From assembly GCA_022749755.1 (NCBI GenBank), contig CM040445.1:8887182-8951181 (forward strand): 64,000 nt of DNA, in the 5' to 3' direction. Numbering within the stretch: position 1 is the first letter of the stretch; every line of letters begins with the position of its first letter. The notes below the pieces were generated by a model. It did not search any database and had not been told where the DNA came from. It saw nothing but the letters and a program-made list of their open reading frames with translations. The position numbers and the translations under genes are program-made. The DNA is from Azadirachta indica. Lineage: Eukaryota > Streptophyta > Magnoliopsida > Sapindales > Meliaceae. Shown one piece after another: positions 1 to 10,560 of the stretch.

Positions 1-1430
1 TGTGCACACACCTATTTGATTCACCACTCCTTTACATGTTCAGAAGTCATCAGTCAACTAAAACCTAGTCTTTCTTTCCTTAAATGTGCCGTCAATTGCC
101 ATCACAAAGAGCAACTAAATTTCCCACCATTCGCCTTTAATCCTATCATTCTCTAGCACGTCTAGCCTCACCATCATTATCATTAGACTTAGAACCAGCC
201 GATCTATCATCATGTGGCTTTCATCCCTTCAACAGTTAAAATCAGGAGATGCAAGCATCATTTTTTTTTACTCTTGCGTATGTTCAAACACCATAGAACT
301 AGATTAAGATCCAACATCAAATTGACATACGACTAGTTGAATCTCAAAATTAAATCTGGTGTTGATCTTGTGGCATTCCTTATAGTGATGCAGCATCTTA
401 TAACCCTCTTTTTCTTTAGCAACGTAGCTTTCTCCCAATGGTACTCATGAAAGCATGCATTTTGTTTATTTCAAATTTTGTTTTGGTAATTTCATTCAAC
501 TCCAATTATTTATTGTTTGGCTCCTAGTTATTTATTGTTCAAAGTTCTAATCACTTGTCTTTTTTTTTGTCAAACTCGTGCATTTTAGAATTTTTGTCAT
601 TTAGGTCCCCCGTTAACTATTTTTATGTCTTTAATATCATTTATTTTACTCAATTTGACCTCTCTTGATTTCTTAGGCTCATTTCCAAGTCCCTTGGTTT
701 CTTAGGTTCATATTCAAGTCTTTTGGTTTTTAGGCTTATTTTATCGTCTTTTGTCAATTTGTTTTCCATTCCTTCAGTGATAGTGGATACCTTTGAAAAT
801 AGTGGACACCTTTGTTCCTTAATCCCTTTCCATCCTTATCGTAAGATCACCCTACATTATTATTAGAGTCAGATCCTCTAGCAATTATGGACACTTACAA
901 TTCTTTTGCCATTTCTTTGCCAATCGCCCTAGGCTACTATTAGAGCTGAACACTTTAGTGATAGTAGACACTCTTATTTTTTACCTTTCTATATCTATAT
1001 CACCACTCACCCTAGGATGTTATCAGTGCTAGACCCTCTGGTAATAGTGGGCACCTTTTGTTCCTTTGCCTTTTCTCATCCCATATTGCCATCATTTTAG
1101 CATGTTTTCTGCTCTTTTGAGATTCATAATCTCACTTTTGTCTCTTTAAGGGTCTCACCCATTTGTTCAACTACTTTGGACTTATTTTTTAGATTACAAA
1201 CTCAAGTTTACTTCATTAACTTGAGTTCAATAGAGGGTGTTAAAATATTAATTATCATTAGATTTTTACCATATTTTTTGTTAGGAATACTTCCTATTTA
1301 GTTTGTATATTTTTTTCCTTTTTCTATCATATTGTAAAACCTATAAAATGACACCCTTTACGAAATTCAAAAAACCATTATTTATTCACATGGGCACATT
1401 TTGTATTCATGTATATAATCTAAGAAATAC
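1..1430. other. AT-rich non-genic stretch
   Basis: I see no credible gene here. Both strands carry stops throughout and no recognisable domain. The only clear structure is a degenerate tandem repeat (about 772-1100). The block sits directly upstream of a MULE SWIM relic, so it is probably old transposon DNA, but I could not match it to a transposase. Confidence 0.5.
772..1100. repeat. Degenerate tandem repeat, about 80-95 bp x 4
   Basis: Four successive blocks share the same order of motifs: an opening like TTAGAGT or TCAGTGC, a GGTAATAGTGGACACC-like core, a pyrimidine-rich CCTTTGCC stretch, then a CACCCTAGG-like stretch ending near CTATTA. Units begin near 772, 863, 941 and 1026. They are strongly diverged, so the array is old. 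No coding periodicity is kept. Confidence 0.55.
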
Positions 1431-1439
1431 AAAAATGCA

Positions 1440-2130
1440 TTATTTCTTCACAATAATATTTTTCAAGTGAAAGACATCTTCTATCCACCTATGAGTTGGT
1501 TTATTATAGACTTTGAGGGAAAAACATGTGATTGTGGCTTTTGGAAAGTGGTTAGATTTCCATGTAGGCATGCAATGGCTTGTATTAACTACCTGAGACA
1601 TAAAATTGAGGACTACATTCCACATTTCATTACAAAGAAATCTTAACTTAGCACTTATGCACTAATGATTAATCCTATCCCTAATTAGATCACATAGAAT
1701 GAAAGAGAAAGATTGAAAATTGATACTTTAGAGAAGGAAAGACAAGTTAATAGGCCAAAAAAGCTTAGAAGAAGATAACTTAATGAGCCAGTGACATTTG
1801 GCAGGTCCTTTGTTATTAAATGAAGCTTTTGTTTATAGTTACAATCATAAAGTTAGAATATATTTACTTGCTCTATCAAATGCACAAAGAGCTAGATTGA
1901 ATTAGGTTAATGGTTTGATAAAAGTAGTTGATTATTGTTTGATACTTATACAAATTTGTTTACTATTTTATCATCATTTTGGCAAACAACTAGTAGCCAG
2001 TCATCTTATACTAGCAACCATCAACTCAACAATCAACATCAAATTTCAGAGAAAACTAAAATGCAAGGGGAGATAGGGCTTAAATGCAAGGGGAAAGGTA
2101 GAAATTCAACTTAAAAAGAAAGGAGTTTAA
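1440..2130 (+). pseudogene. MULE (MuDR) transposase C-terminal relic with SWIM zinc finger
   Basis: The plus-strand frame running through 1509-1620 encodes a SWIM zinc finger: CDC at 1527-1535, then PCRHA with Cys at 1563-1565 and His at 1569-1571, followed by ACINYLRH. This CxC...CxH arrangement is typical of the C-terminus of plant Mutator-like transposases. Just downstream, around 1740-1790, is a basic stretch resembling the family's RPKKxRRR tail, and around 2040-2110 a Lys/Gly-rich end. The DDE core is absent and in-frame stops occur, so this is a dead fragment. It is distinct from the MULE relic beginning at 4003. Confidence 0.7.
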
Positions 2131-2139
2131 ATTGAAGAG

Positions 2140-3931
2140 GTAAATAGTGACCCATTTCATTGTTTATTTTTGTTTTATCCTGTTTAAGTTACTTATGTTA
2201 TTTTATAGGTGGCATTGCATCAAGCAACACACAACAAACAGTTCACTCACAACTCCTTAAATTTCAAGATTTTCAAGTTAAATGTTGATGTTTTGAAGTT
2301 AAAGATTACATAACTTGGTTAGGTTTTTTGTGATTGTGTTTAATATTTTTAACAAGTTGTTATCTTCAAACATTAAAAATTGTAGTATTTTCTTTGAAGT
2401 ATAATGTTTAATATAGTATAACCTTATTTTGTCGCTTGAATTCTTCGTCATATCATTTCATAATTGCATTGTAATATATTTTTGTTGCCATAACAATAAA
2501 AATTCTAAATAACAACAAAATAATCCATGTTAATTTCCTCTCAATCCTTAGTAGCTTGGAACATATTTTTTGCCATAATTACATACTAATTAAAATATTA
2601 TATGAAGTACTTTATGAGTAACACTAAGTATTTTAAAGAATTTTTCTGAAAAAATATAAAATAAAAAGTTAAAATACTTTATCATTTTTTTCTTATAACT
2701 TCCAAAGCAATTGTAGCAGTTATCTATATATTTAACTCCCAAAGCAATTATTTTAAATATTTATAATTTTTAATATAACTAAAGAATATATTTGACTAAT
2801 ATATAATTACATACTAATTAGAATGACAATTTGAGTAATTTACAGACAACATTGAATATTTTACGAATTGGTTAAAAAATTGTTATGAATAGAAAGCATT
2901 AAAATATACAAATATTTATATATTTTAGTACTTCTTTCTTTTTATCTCATACAGACTCTTATTTAATTTTCTTTAGATATTAGTTAACTTTTTCTTAATT
3001 ATTGGTTCTATTTATAAACTTAATGGATACAACATAATATAGGGAAGTTAAATAGGCATTCCCCTAGAGTTTAGGAAAATAATAGATATCCCACTAAACT
3101 TTAAAGATAAACAATTACCCCTTGGCGTTTGATAGTGGAAAAGGTGTTAGAAAATGGATGAGAAAATGAAAAAAAATAGGGTTTCACGTGTATTTTTTTA
3201 GAAAAAAATTACAAATGGATAAAATAGTATTTGATACTTACTTTGATGTCCAATTTGTATATTGAGAAAGGAGACTGAAAAAAGGTGGCTAAAATTAGGA
3301 ATGGCATCTGATGAAGAAGTAAGGTTTAATTGGGTGGATATTGGTTGATATTGATTATTTACATGAACTTGACGATAACTAGTAATCAAGTTTTCGGTTA
3401 ACACTTTAATAAAATCGCAATTTTTTCCTTCATATTTTCTTGTTTTGTTGAACAACATTTTCCTTGATAATAACCAATAATCAAGTTTCTAATTATAACT
3501 TTAGCAACATTTTCCTTCATATTTTCTTGTTTGTTGAACAACATTCCTTTTTTTAGTTATTTTTATTTATGTTTACAAATAATTTATTTATAACTACAAT
3601 TTATGATGGTGGGACAATTTTTGCTTTTGGTGTTGTTGGTTAGGTGAGTGATTTCTAAATTGTTAATCATTTGTTTTTTAACTATTATTAGTTTCTATCC
3701 AATTTAAAAATGCATCCATGCTCTTAATTTAAAATGCATGTTGTGCTTGGAATTGGTGTTGCTAGATAGTAGTGGGGGCGAGTTTTGCTTTTGATGATGG
3801 AATTGGTGTTGTAAGAAAGTGATAAGATTCTTACTAAACTCAAAGAAAGCTTTTCCGTTTTCCAATGTATTTTCCAATAGAAAAAGAGTAATATTGGAGT
3901 TGATATGTGAAAAGATAACTTTATCAATTTA
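2140..3931. other. AT-rich intergenic stretch, no gene seen
   Basis: Long runs of A/T with short open frames only. The short frames at 3198-3458 (-) and 3724-3927 (-) have no recognisable domain and look like chance openings. A phrase around 3050-3120 reads like the end of an old inverted-repeat transposon, but I found no partner end. Confidence 0.4.
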
Positions 3932-3995
3932 AATACATTAAATTTTTTTGCAGTGGCATAAGTAATACATTAAATCTTTTTGCAGTGGCATAAGT
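3932..3995 (+). repeat. 32-bp exact-type direct duplication (two copies)
   Basis: The 32-bp unit at 3932-3963 recurs at 3964-3995 with one substitution (T to C within the T-run). Each copy contains a T-rich tract followed by GCAG, which looks like a splice acceptor. It lies just in front of the first ATG of the following MULE relic (4003), so the duplication may have doubled the acceptor of a 5' intron of that element. Confidence 0.8.
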
Positions 3996-4002
3996 AATAC
4001 GC

Positions 4003-4652
4003 ATGGCAAATGTCCAAGACAAAGCACCTCGAAGCTCTAATCCAATTTCAACATACAATAATGTAAATTCAAGAAAGGTCTATAACCCAGCTTATAACAG
4101 TAAAAGCAACCTTAATCTACCAATAGCAAATGGTTTGAGGGATCTTGAAGACGATGAGGCATATTGGTTAGATGATGAAGATGGAGATGGTGTCCATGAA
4201 GCAAGTGAATAAGTTAATGAAGGTGATGACACATTTCTAAGTGGTGACAAAGATGAAAAAAATGACGGTGATAACGGTGAAGAAAGCAATATAATTTCTA
4301 ATTATACGTCTACATATGGTAAAGGTGACATTATGAGACCTTATTGAAAATGAATATATTAGTACTGGGATGACAACATCATTGGATGGAGATCGTTTTC
4401 CAAAAAGACGTAATGGAGAGATTCAAGTAAGGCAGCTATTTGATAATGTAGAATAATTTAGGTTGCATAACAAAAATTTATTGTGAAGAAAGGATTTGAG
4501 CTAAATAGGATTAAGAATGACAAGATTAAGTTTAGGGTAACATGTGCTTCACAAGGCTGCCCATGGTTCATTTATGCATCAATGATCAAAATTAGAGCAA
4601 TACTTCAAATTTAGAAATTTAACAATGAGTTTACCTATAATAGAGTCACTAA
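4003..4652 (+). pseudogene. MULE transposase N-terminal relic (interrupted by retrotransposon)
   Basis: An ATG at 4003 opens 69 codons rich in Asp/Glu near the end. After frameshifts, the frame at about 4485-4610 reads VKKGFELNRIKNDKIKFRV followed by TCASQGCPWFIYAS. That is the conserved N-terminal DNA-binding region of plant MuDR transposases (GF.LK..KND...V.C...GCPW.I.AS). The frame is cut at 4652 by the LTR retrotransposon and resumes at 8808, where the next MULE segment follows. Multiple stops and frameshifts show the transposase was dead or died after insertion. Confidence 0.75.
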
Positions 4653-4961
4653 TGTAGAACATCCTAAAAAGCTATGGACCTAAATTAGCCTCAAAAGAAG
4701 AATTAATTTTGTTTGATTATTTTTCTTCCTTTTACGACTATTTAGGAATTCTGTATTATATTTCCTAAACTTGTTTTCCTTACATAGATGGTTACAAGAA
4801 TTGTATTCATACCATGTAAATTAGATTTTTTTTTTCCCTGTAAATATAGACAAAACTTTAGTGTTTAGGTAGATATGAGTATAAATTAATTTCTTAAGTT
4901 CTAATTCTCTTCCTTTCCTCTCAAATTTCTCTTATTTTCTTCGTTCTTGTTTGGTGCTACA
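4653..4961 (+). repeat. 5' LTR
   Basis: It starts TGTAGAACATCC and ends TTGGTGCTACA, giving short inverted ends TGTAG/CTACA. It matches 8498-8802 along its length with scattered differences. It contains a TATA-like TGTAAATATAG near 4840. About 309 bp. Confidence 0.9.
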
Positions 4962-4967
4962 TCAATT

Positions 4968-4980
4968 TGGTATCAGAACC
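4968..4980 (+). other. Primer binding site (initiator tRNA-Met)
   Basis: TGGTATCAGAACC lies 6 bases after the 5' LTR. It matches the 3' end complement of plant initiator tRNA-Met (TGGTATCAGAGC) with one change. Confidence 0.85.
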
Positions 4981-5516
4981 TAATTTCATGTCTGTTTCCT
5001 AAACGCTCGAAATCTAGCCCTAAAACCCACTACCAACATTGCAATTCAACCACCACCATACTCAAAAATAAATAAATAAATAAATAAGAGAAAAGGAATG
5101 GCTATTCAACTTAATCATCTTCCCTTACCAGATCTGCCAGAACCTTAAAATCCTGACATCTATTCTCACCTTCGTGAGGAGTAATCTACGGTAGTCTCAA
5201 AACTTTGGACGTACTACAGTTGCCAAAAACCAAATTGCTAAACCGAAGAACATTGCCAAAGTAAGGACTCTCTGCCAAGGTAAAGACTCAGTGCCCATAA
5301 TTCACTGATCTGTTAGCAAATTTTGATTGGTCTTAAAGTAGTTGCATAAGTCCATCACACATCTAGATCTTTCATTATTTTCTCCATCCAAAAAAAAAAC
5401 TCTCATTACTTTCTCTATCTCATCAAAAAAAAATCTCTTTAAATTCTTCGAAGTTTCATTGTGCATCAGTCTTAGCATTTAGTTATTATTAAAGTAATTT
5501 AAGGCTTTTAGAAAAA

Positions 5517-5974
5517 ATGACCATTTGCGACCTTGAGCAAACCTTTCAAACCGAGCAAACAAAATCAAACTCTCGAATCATTAAACATAAGGAGAATGTG
5601 AGTAATATTCAAAAGACAATAACTAACATGCAAGATCGACTTACCAACCTTATCACAAGTATCAACACACCAGTCTCCCAATTTCAGTATGTGAGAAACA
5701 ACTTGAGAATCTAGAGAGTCTTATCATGGTCCATGTGTCAAGTTTATCTATAGCACATGTAGGTAAAAATTTAGAACCTATCGACCCTCGAGTCGAGATC
5801 CTTCCTACACCTAGAGAATTCCCAAGCCTGCCAAATTGTAGTGCTAAAGAGCAAATAATTAATCAAGAACCCCTATTGTTAAGCCAAGAATTGACTACCA
5901 TGGAAGTTTTAGGCAAAAAACCTAATAATCATCAAGTAATTTATATTTGTGGAAAATATTATCACTTACAATAA
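5517..5974 (+). pseudogene. Possible gag remnant of the Ty3/gypsy element
   Basis: Two adjacent plus frames (5517-5714 and 5726-5974) lie where gag is expected, after the LTR and PBS. The first (65 aa) is Gln/Thr/Lys-rich with heptad-like spacing (IQKTITNMQDRLTNL), which could form a short coiled coil. The second (82 aa) has no motif I recognise. Assignment rests on position only. No zinc knuckle or capsid homology was seen, so other origins are possible. Confidence 0.35.
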
Positions 5975-5999
5975 ACAATGAATGATTATGAAGGTAAGA

Positions 6000-6923
6000 T
6001 AGAATGATGGGGGCGACTCATGTCATTTTTAAATTTAAGATTTAAAACTTATTTAATAATTTTTTTTTTACAATAGTCTCTACTAAATTTAATATAAATT
6101 TAAAAATATTAAATTTAATTATTTAAATATATTTTAAAGTATTTAATAAAAATTAACTTCTACATTTACAAGTTTTTAATTTATTATTAAAAAAATATAT
6201 CATCAATTTGTAATTTTTCATCAAACTCATAATATAAATCAAATTTATTATATCCTTTCAATAATAATATATTAATTCTTTGCATGTAAAATTACTATTT
6301 CACATATCATCAAAATAAAATAATAAAAATAAATATTTATTTTTTCATAAAATAATTGATGAAAATAAAATAATTGATAACAACCATCAACTTATAACAA
6401 TTATCAATTTAATAATCATTAATTATTATCTATTAATCACAAATAAAAAATAGTAATTTAACATTATATCTAAAAATTAAATAAAAACAATAACTAATTA
6501 CATTTAGATATGATTTAATCAAAAGTTTTAAATATTCATACTGACATATAAAATGAGAAATATATAATATGATGTCAATCATACTTATTAATTTGCATAA
6601 ATGTTATTCTATTAATAATTATAATTAAAATATCATAATTTAATATATTAATAATGAATAATTATAATCATACCAATACATAAATATTTTAAGGTCAAAT
6701 TTATAAATCAAAGCAAATTTTAAATTTTATTTTCAAATTTCAAAATTAATTTTAAATTGATTAAGTGTCAATTGCTAGTGTGAAGCCCGACCTATAGGCT
6801 TAAAACTTCAGCCCAGCCAAGCCCAACCTAACCCAACCCAACCCAACCCAATCCAATTATCATATGGTGCTGGGCTAGGCTATTACTGTTTATGAGCTGA
6901 GCATAACCCATTTGCCACCTCTA
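6000..6923. other. AT-rich insertion inside the retrotransposon with a hAT-like right end
   Basis: The stretch 6040-6770 is very AT-rich and non-coding. Its right edge is GC-richer and ends ATTTGCCACCTCTA at 6923, the reverse complement of a hAT-type terminus (TAGAGGTGGCAAAT). It also holds a CCCAA run at about 6827-6851. The same terminal style occurs in the complete hAT MITE at 18749-19125. I could not find a matching left end or an 8-bp target duplication, so the boundaries are tentative. It sits where reverse transcriptase should be. Confidence 0.4.
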
Positions 6924-7079
6924 CAAACATCATTCTGGGGTAGAAAACAAAGTTGTTAATGCCCTTAGTCATGTTGCCACCATTTTACATGCATTAAGTG
7001 TCCAAGTTAAAGGATTTGATAAAATAAAATTTGAATATTCCAACTGCCCAGATTTTAGGCTCATTTAATTGGAAATAGT

Positions 7080-8480
7080 AGATGGTCATCATCAAGATCA
7101 TGTTGATTTTGTCATTCATGACGAATACCTATTTAAAGGAGCTCAATTGTGTATCCCTCGTATGCCCCTTAAAGATTTTATAATTTAGGAAATGCATGCA
7201 AGAAGATTAGCTAGTCATTTAGGCAAGGATAAAACATTAAAACTGTAGCCTTAGTTACGAATCGATTCTACTGGCCTTCTTTGAAAAAGGATGTTGCTAG
7301 GGTGGTATATCAATGTCGCACTTGTCAATTAGCTAAGGCCAAGAAAAGACATACAGGGTTGTACACTTCTTTAACTTAAGCATAGACTTTGTCTTAGGTT
7401 TACCAAAAACTATTCACGATCATGATTATGTCTTGTCGTCATAGATAAATTTTCCAAGATGGCTCACTTTATTTTGTGTGCAAAGACCGCTGATGCTTCT
7501 TATATGACAAACTTGTTTTTCTAAAGAGATTCTTCAATTGCATGGATTACCTGTTACCATAGTTTCTGATAGAGAAGTTAGATCCATAAGCTACTTTTGA
7601 AGGGCACTCTTGAAAAATTTTGGTACAATATTTAAATTTTTTTCTACCTTTCATCCATAAATTGATGGTCAAACAAACGTTGTCAATCATAGTTTGGGAG
7701 ACTTATTGCATTGTATAGTGGGAGGTAAAACTGGTAATTGGGACCTTTTCCTTCATATTGAATTTGCTTATAATAATGTTATTCATAGAACTATGAAAAA
7801 GCCCATTTATGATGGTCTATGGCCACTCTCTTCAACAGCCTATTGACCTTATAGCTCTCCCTCCTCTAACGCACGCCCTTCCGAATTTGCTACTGATTTT
7901 GCCCAACATATGCGAGACTTCCATGATGAGGTTAGGTGAAAAATTGCTTTTAGTAATGATAGCTATAATCTAGTGGCTGATGCACATCGTAAACACCTAG
8001 AATTTAAGGAGAATAAATATGTCATGTTTCGCCTTTTCCCTAAAAGATTTCCCAAAAACACATTTAAGAAACTACACGCATGTGCTATTGGACCTTTGTA
8101 CATCTTATGAAACTTGGATCTAATGTTTATCTACTTGATTTGCCTTCAAATTTAACTGTCAGTCCAGTATTTAATGTGGCAGAATTATTTCCTTATCAAG
8201 GCACTTTCTAGCCTCTATATCTCACTGACATTTTCGTAAGATCACCATCTCTTTCCACCCTTTGTCCACCACCAGCTTCTAAGGTGGTTGACGAAGTGTC
8301 AATTATCCTAGATGATGAATTGGTGACTTCTCGTGATGTCAACCTTCATCTTTCTTAGTTCGTTGGAAGAATGATGTAGTGACAGATGATTCTTGGGTTA
8401 CTAAGGATGAGCTTGGATTTCTTGCTCCTACACTCTTAGAATCCTATTTATCACAACACTCATTGAAGTCGAGTCCTTTT
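7080..8480 (+). pseudogene. Ty3/gypsy integrase and chromodomain-like C-terminus, broken
   Basis: Fragments in shifting plus frames follow the order of a Ty3/gypsy integrase. The zinc-binding part is at about 7160-7370 (RFYWPSLKKDVARVV then CRTCQLAK, giving the Cys pair). The catalytic core is at about 7380-7700 ([35 protein letters not shown]). The tail near 8150-8210 reads VSPVFNVAELFPY. A chromodomain-like segment is at about 8365-8450 (VRWKN, SWVTKDEL, LAPTLLE). Several stops and frameshifts interrupt it. No reverse transcriptase precedes it. Inactive. Confidence 0.8.
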
Positions 8481-8497
8481 CAACCAAGAGGGATTGA

Positions 8498-8802
8498 TGT
8501 CGAACATCCTAAAGAGCTGCGGACCTATTAAGTGTCGAAAGAGGAATTAATTTTGTTTGATTATTTTTTTACCTTCTGTGATTATTTCAGAATTCTATAT
8601 TTTATTTCCTATATTTGGTTTCCTTACCATAAATGGGCACAAGTATTATATTCATACCAAGTAAATTAGGTTTCTTTTTCCGTATAAATATGGGCAAAAC
8701 TTTAGTGTTTAGACATATTTGAGAATAAATTGATTCTTCAATTCTAATTGTCTTTTTTTCCTCTCAAGTTTCTTTCCCTTTCTTTGTTCTTGTTTGGTGC
8801 CC
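8498..8802 (+). repeat. 3' LTR
   Basis: It starts TGTCGAACATCC after a purine-rich tract (AAGAGGGATTGA) and matches the 5' LTR to the end. Its last bases are eroded (GGTGCCC instead of GGTGCTACA) immediately before the ACTAA target repeat. About 305 bp. Confidence 0.88.
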
Positions 8803-8807
8803 ACTAA

Positions 8808-9960
8808 GGAAGCATCCTACATTTGGATTGCAAATCAATTTCAATTTGCGTTAAAAAATAATCCATAAATGTCAGCAAGGGTCATAAGGGAAAAGTTGAG
8901 ACCAAATTTAGAGTGCATTGTCATAAGAAAAAGATTGACAAAGCAAAGAGAAAGGCCCCGCAAACTGCTTCAATTGAACATGGACTTTCATACAAGAAAC
9001 TTATGGATTATGCAGAGATCCTATGACAAACAAATCCTAGGGTACTTGTGAAGATTAAACATTTAGGTACTTAATCCTTTCTTTTATTTTTTCTGTCTTA
9101 AGTCAACTTAGGGATTATTTATGAAGATTAAATGTTGATGTTAATATTTATTTATTTTACACTATATACCTATATTTTTTTTTGGTGTGGACGGGACAAC
9201 TCCACTTAAATTTCAACGATTCATGTTTAAATTCCACGCATTGAAGAATGGGTTCATTAGAGGACATAAGTGGTCTATAGGGCTTAATGGGTGTCATCTT
9301 AAGGGTTCTTATAAAGTGTTTTACTATCAACAATGACTTTGGGTGGAAATAGTGGAATTTTTCCACTTGCAGTTTGTGTTTATGAATATGAGAATGCAAA
9401 CCCTTGGAGGTGGTTCTTAGAAATATTATATTAGTGGCTAAAAGTGGAAAACACTTGTGCTATTATTTTTCTGACTGATCCACAAAAAGGAGTAATACAA
9501 GCCCTTGAGATATGTTGGCCTAGTTCAACAGTAAGGCATTATGCAAGACACATCTTTTCTAATCTTAGAAAGAAGCATCCTCAAGTGGTTTACAAAACAT
9601 TATTTTAGACAACAATAAGAGCCTATACATAGTGAAGCATTATGCAAGACACATCTTTTCTAATCTTAAAAAGAAGCATCCTCAAGTGGTTTACAAAACA
9701 TTATTTTAGACAACAATAAGAGCCTATACATAGTGAAAGTGGAAGGATAACATGGAGAGTATTAAAATAGCCATTTAAGAAAAATATTCCAAAAACTAAT
9801 CAACCATTTTTTGCCGAACTTAATTTTCATATTAGATTTTCAATAGCATGGATTCTTTCATGGAATTTACAATAGAAAGATTTTATCCACACTGTAATCT
9901 GTCCTTATTAAGATAATTCAAAATTAAATGATAGGATAAATATGACTTAAACAAAATTAC
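8808..9960 (+). pseudogene. MULE transposase central region (resumes after the retrotransposon)
   Basis: MULE coding sequence resumes directly after the ACTAA repeat: a segment reading ASYIWIANQFQF, then SARVIREKLRPNLE, then (other frame) KKLMDYAEIL. At 9205-9300 the frame gives FKFHALKNGF and then SIGLNGCHLKG, the conserved start of the MULE DDE domain. TLGGNSGIFPLAVCVYEYEN and WRWFLE follow. RHYARHIFSNLRKKHPQVV at 9533-9590 matches the CxRH...N...K block. Stops, frameshifts and a 101-bp internal tandem duplication (9536-9737) show it is dead. It joins conceptually with 4003-4652. Confidence 0.8.
9536..9737 (+). repeat. 101-bp tandem duplication, two nearly identical copies
   Basis: Copy 1 is 9536-9636 and copy 2 is 9637-9737. 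The only difference I see is TCTTAGAA against TCTTAAAA. The unit contains a stretch of MULE transposase. Near-identity inside an otherwise decayed pseudogene implies a recent event, or an assembly duplication. Confidence 0.9.
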
Positions 9961-9964
9961 TCCT

Positions 9965-10249
9965 TCAGCAATTACTCAATGGCTAAAGTCAAAAATGACA
10001 ATTGTAAAAACAGTCAAAGAAGTCTCTTCTCCGCCTCCGAAAAAGACTTCTACTCCCCTTGACAAGCTCATCTCAAGCACTCCTCAAAAAAATAAGAGAC
10101 AGTATTATGCCAAAATGTTCAACGAATTAATCAAGAAAATGGAAGAAGAAGAAGATAATGACACTCAAGAATCTTCAACAGGATCTACTCAACCACCGAC
10201 AGATGACCCATATGGTGGACCATTCTCTCAAGACCCATTTGATTTGTAA
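9965..10249 (+). pseudogene. Short acidic/proline ORF, possible endogenous pararetrovirus tail
   Basis: The ATG at 9995 opens 84 codons; the same frame is open upstream from about 9945. The product is Ser/Pro/Lys-rich at first (VSSPPPKKTSTP), then has a charged helix-like block (FNELIKKMEEEEDND) and an acidic end (DDPYGGPFSQDPFDL). It resembles the extreme C-terminus of a larger polyprotein. Just downstream is a TATA box, a leader and AATAAA, laid out like a caulimovirid intergenic region. This is an inference from layout. I recognise no viral enzyme motif, and it could equally be a retrotransposon or host fragment. Confidence 0.3.
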
Positions 10250-10560
10250 TTATTGAAGTCCAGACAAGAGCACATTTATCACATGGCCGACATCAAGGAC
10301 AGTTATTCAAGAATCGTTAAGGACAACTGTTCAAGGACAATTATGTAAGACATATTTATCATGTGACCAACAACAAAAATCTTTCTTTTCCTTTAGTCAA
10401 TTTTGTTGTATTCAGTAATTGTATTCATTAATCATGTAAAAGTTATTCAAATGTATCTATAAATTAGACAATCGTTTCCTCACTCGGAGAGGTGAACTTA
10501 GGAAGAAAAATACTTAGTGTAAGAAAACTCCCTTTGTAATATTCTCCAGTCATTAATAAA
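10250..10560 (+). promoter_or_regulatory. Promoter-like block with TATA box, short repeats and polyadenylation signal
   Basis: Three related AAGGACA(G/A)TT/CTGTTCAAG-type repeats lie at about 10295-10350. TCTATAAATTAG at about 10456 is a good TATA box. Some 25-30 bases later comes CACTCGGAGAGGTGAAC, then a leader of about 80 bases and AATAAA at 10555. The arrangement resembles the 35S-type promoter/terminator region of plant pararetroviruses, and also that of a small LTR. Tentative. Confidence 0.35.

Larger units (their letters stand above)
4653..8802 (+). mobile_element. Ty3/gypsy LTR retrotransposon, degenerate, inserted in a MULE
   Basis: Two LTRs (4653-4961 and 8498-8802) bracket a 4.15-kb element. 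The 5-bp target duplication ACTAA is perfect (4648-4652 and 8803-8807). A primer binding site, TGGTATCAGAACC, complementary to initiator tRNA-Met, follows the 5' LTR. Internally there is a possible gag remnant (about 5517-5974), an AT-rich insertion (about 6000-6923) and an integrase plus chromodomain-like end (about 7080-8480). Reverse transcriptase and RNase H are not recognisable and appear deleted or replaced by the insertion. The pol remnant has stops and frameshifts, so it is non-autonomous now. MULE coding sequence continues on both sides, which proves the insertion order. Confidence 0.9.

Noticed and set aside
4092..4289. Ser-rich minus frame of 65 codons
   Set aside because: Antisense of the acidic N-terminal segment of the MULE relic.
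6821..6858. Interstitial telomere repeat
   Set aside because: The unit is mostly CCCAA, not the plant telomere CCCTAAA, and lies in a hAT-like terminus.
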